From the NCBI RefSeq assembly GCF_034140825.1, contig NC_089038.1, positions 26,069,501 through 26,133,500 on the forward strand: DNA of 64,000 nucleotides. Reading direction: 5' to 3'. Each line of letters opens with the position of its first letter. Position 1 is the first letter of the stretch. Shown here piece by piece: positions 61,450 through 64,000 of this stretch. The notes below the pieces were generated by a model. It ran no database searches and had not been told where the DNA came from. It was given only the letters and a program-made list of their open reading frames with translations. The position numbers and the translations under genes were made by a program. Origin of the DNA: Oryza sativa Japonica Group (Eukaryota > Streptophyta > Magnoliopsida > Poales > Poaceae).

Positions 61450-62780
61450 ATGACCTCCCGGCCTAGGAACGCCGCCCTCGGCGCCGTCGAGGGATCGCAC
61501 GGTAGGTCGGCGGCGGTGCAGGGTGGGAGGCCCTCGACATCGAGAGGACACTCGCCACGCTGCGCGAAGAGAGCGCCGCCTACGCTGCCAAGCGGGCGCA
61601 GAAGACGCTTCGTGCGAGCGGCAGCGCCAGCACGGCCCGGCGCCTGGTGCTGTCGAGCCACGACGGGGAGGACCGCGGGCCGGTCCCGGCGGAGGAGGAG
61701 ATCGTCAGCGCCATGGCGGTGATCCGGGGGGAGACCTCGTCGAGGACGCTCACGCTGGGCGGCCTCATCTGCGAGTTCGAGGGGTTGAAGGAGAAGTTCC
61801 CCGAGGCGTACGGGACGTTCCAGCTCGCGCAAACGGCGGCTCACCTCACGGCGCCGTGGCTCCGCCCGCTGCTGCGCCCACAGGACGGACGCTGGGACAT
61901 CCTGCAGAGGCCAGCTTGGGCGCTGGCGTTGGTGCAGTCGCTGAGGAACATACTGCAAGAGGAGGAGGATGCGCCGTCGGCGGGCATGTCGGCGTACGCG
62001 ATGCTCATCGACAACGTACGTCGTCCCGCCGAGCGTGAGTGAGTCGCCGTGGAACGTCTCAGCAACCCCGAGCCGATGCTCCGGTTCTTGGAGACGTGGA
62101 AAGACACCCTCCCGCCATCGGCGCTGGCCTTCATCATCCTGGAGAAGGTGGTCATGCCGGAGCTGGTCGCCGACGTGGTGGACAGAGCCAGCCAGCGTCT
62201 GGGTGAGCCCGTGGATCCAGCCAGCGTCTGGGTGAGCCCGTGGATCCCTCACCTCGGCGTCGACCGCCTACACGGGGTATACCTCGACATAGCGGGGGAG
62301 CTCGGGAGGTGGATGAAGGGGCGGGACGTCACGCGATGCGCCTACGGCAAAGTGTCGCAGTGGAAGGGCGTGTTCGACCCGGAGACGTGGGACGAGTTTG
62401 TGACTGTGCAGCGGCACGTCGTGCCGGTGGTGAGCAGGAGCCTTCGGGATCCGACGATCTCGCCGACGAGGACATGGGGTGGGAGCAACACATTCCCTCT
62501 GGTGATGAGGTGGGCGCTCCTAGTTCCGGCGAGGTACATGGTGCCGGTTCTGGAGTCGGAGTTCTTTGCCAAATGGAGGTACGCGGTGTACCCGTTTGTG
62601 ACGGAAGTGAGGCCCATCCCGGGGAAGGCCGCCGTGTGGTATCAGTCGTGGAAGGATCTCTTCACGCCGGAGCTGCTCGCCGACGAGCGCGTGCTCCTCC
62701 AGCTCGAGACTGGCCTGGGCATGATAAACCGCGCGGCGCAGGGTCAGCAGATAAGTTGGCCTGAGCATTCTGATGTTTAA
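61450..62780 (+). pseudogene. TFIP11-like paralogue lacking the G-patch, probably broken
   Basis: The ATG at 61450 (MTSRPRNAALG) lies 83 bp after a TATA box. The frame aligning with the neighbour (WEALDIERTLATLREE onward) opens only at about 61506, so a frame jump is needed; a 20-nt GT...AG segment at 61502-61521 sits exactly there. A TGA at 62040-62042 interrupts that frame, which then continues to 62780. Conserved blocks: TLTLGGLICEFEGLKEKF, EPMLRFLETWKDTLP, WVSPWIPHLGVDRL, QWKGVFDPETWDEF, PLVMRWALLVPARYMV, WYQSWKDLFTPELL and MINRAAQG. No G-patch is present. It also carries an in-frame insertion built from a 29-nt tandem duplication. The GC-rich codon use equals its neighbour's. I think it is a decaying or rice-specific duplicate; expression data would decide. 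Confidence 0.65.
62190..62247 (+). repeat. Perfect 29-nt tandem duplication inside the paralogue
   Basis: AGCCAGCGTCTGGGTGAGCC and the nine bases after it occur twice back to back (62190-62218 and 62219-62247) without a mismatch. The unit is not a multiple of three. Confidence 0.97.
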
Positions 62781-63469
62781 ACAAATTAAGCTCTTGGAGA
62801 TGCAGGCGAACCGTCTCCAGTGCTCTTCCTACATTTAGGAAGACATATCTAAGTTGTTGTTATAAATAGCTGCAGGGAGCAGCTGTAAGGGTAAACATGT
62901 GGTTTCTGCGTCAGTTTTATATATGTCCTATTGTCATGCATCTAATCATGATAAAAGTACCCGAGTTTTTTTTTATATCTATTATTATGGGTTTGTGTAA
63001 GTTTATCCGTCAATCTTGGTTTGAAACGGGCTATATATTACATTCCTTTGGGCGATGTTTGCTGGGATTGATCACTACAGATTTCGAATAGTCAAATATT
63101 ATCCTCCATCGATCGAAGTGAGAATTTTGAGTATAGAGTGTTGCCGTGTATATTTTTTCCAGTACATATATGCATTATTCCTCAGAACAACGTAAATATA
63201 TTTCATAGGAAATGTACTAGAAAACAGCCTCCACACCACCATGTCACCATCTGACCGAGTTTCATTGATAACATTTACTCATGACTCCAGCTTCAAAGGC
63301 TTATGAGTCATCCAATCAGCATCTACTATATGTTTAACAACATCATTCAAGAATCTTGTACCACAAGTTGCAACGTAGGATCACACTGTAAACTATTATG
63401 TATTGACTTTACAAGCAGTATCCAGGTTTAGCACAAGAAGATTTGACCATCAAGCTGACTTCATAATAG
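62781..63469. other. Intergenic; flanks of two convergent genes
   Basis: No gene is supported. The part next to 63470 is the likely 3' untranslated region of the minus-strand gene that follows. Confidence 0.35.
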
Positions 63470-64000
63470 CTAGTCTATGCAAATAATCTCAACCTCCTCT
63501 GGCTGGCCTATTTGGACCCAAACCGGTTTGCAGGATACAAGCTCAACAGCTTCATCCTGTCCTATGTGGAATATTACACCATTGCCGATTTCCTCTGAAA
63601 CATATTAAACATACAAGTCGATCAGAGCAATATTCTTTAGATGGATCGAATTTGAACATGATTGGGTGCCATCAGCACACAAGTTTCGAAAATGGTGGAA
63701 GGCAATAAAGAACAAGAAAGAAAAATGTAAGCTACCTTCAGAAGAGTGGACATTCGTCTGGCCGAAGGTAAGATCAGTACAAGCAACAACATTACATTCA
63801 AGGATTTGCCCGGCACACCTTAAAAATGTCCAAGTTTTCTGAAATGCACAGAAAACCACAAAGCATGCAATGCTTTAGAGTATGCAACATTTGATAGCAA
63901 TCATGTTTGATTTCTACTTGAGAAAGAACAAATACCTGACTATCTTGAACAGAGGGATTCTGGAATGGCAACACTTCACAACCTGATACCTTTTGTACTA
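63470..64000 (-). CDS. 3' end of an unidentified spliced gene
   Basis: Three exons: 63936 to the window edge, 63736-63838 and 63470-63594, in phase with GT-AG borders, ending at TAG. The readable C-terminus is SGCEVLPFQNPSVQDSQ, then TWTFLRCAGQILECNVVACT, then NGVIFHIGQDEAVELVSCKP and a last block VWVQIGQPEEVEIICID. The balanced, nonrepetitive composition and clean splicing argue for a real gene. I do not recognise the family. The remaining part lies beyond the right edge. Confidence 0.7.

Noticed and set aside
62015-62061. 47-nt GT...AG intron removing the TGA of the second paralogue
   Set aside because: A strong GTACGT donor exists, but the length is not compatible with the downstream conserved frame and is below usual plant intron size.

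Overview
The window looks like nuclear DNA of a grass, almost certainly rice or another Oryza. It has intron-rich genes with GT-AG junctions, GC-rich first exons, dense Tourist-, Stowaway- and hAT-type MITEs with clean target duplications, and a nested Ty3/Gypsy element. Most host genes lie on the minus strand; the last cluster (56-63 kb) is on the plus strand.

Layout. 1-1734 (-): 5' part of an inositol-transporter-like MFS gene, cut by the window edge. 4420-4490 (-): tRNA-Gly(GCC). 5303-9542 (-): 726-aa RING-H2 E3 ligase with two SUMO-interaction-like motifs. 12441-14436 (-): 476-aa JASON-like protein. 14.7-27.6 kb: a three-level transposon nest. An 11.3-kb Gypsy element sits inside a hAT MITE, which sits inside a longer TIR-type repeat. 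30812-37488 (-): CER1/GL1-type wax gene with MITE-filled introns. 39982-42409 (-): ARPC2B. 43139-46781 (-): complete BARD1 homologue, 14 coding exons, 629 aa. 50223-50618 (-): small intronless unknown ORF. 53.5-55.8 kb: tandem repeats and a CACTA-like end. 56-63 kb (+): a three-member array of TFIP11/NTR1-like genes (one 5' fragment, one nearly whole, one lacking the G-patch). 63470-64000 (-): 3' exons of an unidentified gene.

Exon coordinates were read by hand. For JASON-like, ARPC2B, BARD1 and the RING gene every exon joins in phase with GT-AG borders and the total length is divisible by three, so these models are internally checked. The CER1-like gene is in phase everywhere except one junction, where a micro-exon is missing or altered.

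The genes do not form an obvious pathway. BARD1 (DNA repair and chromatin), the candidate SUMO-targeted ligase and the JASON-like meiosis factor are neighbours only by position as far as the sequence shows. The least ordinary region is the TFIP11-like array: its members share a promoter/leader module, are separated by a 340-bp foldback, and each of the two longer copies carries few lesions. I did not find a clearly new biological system.
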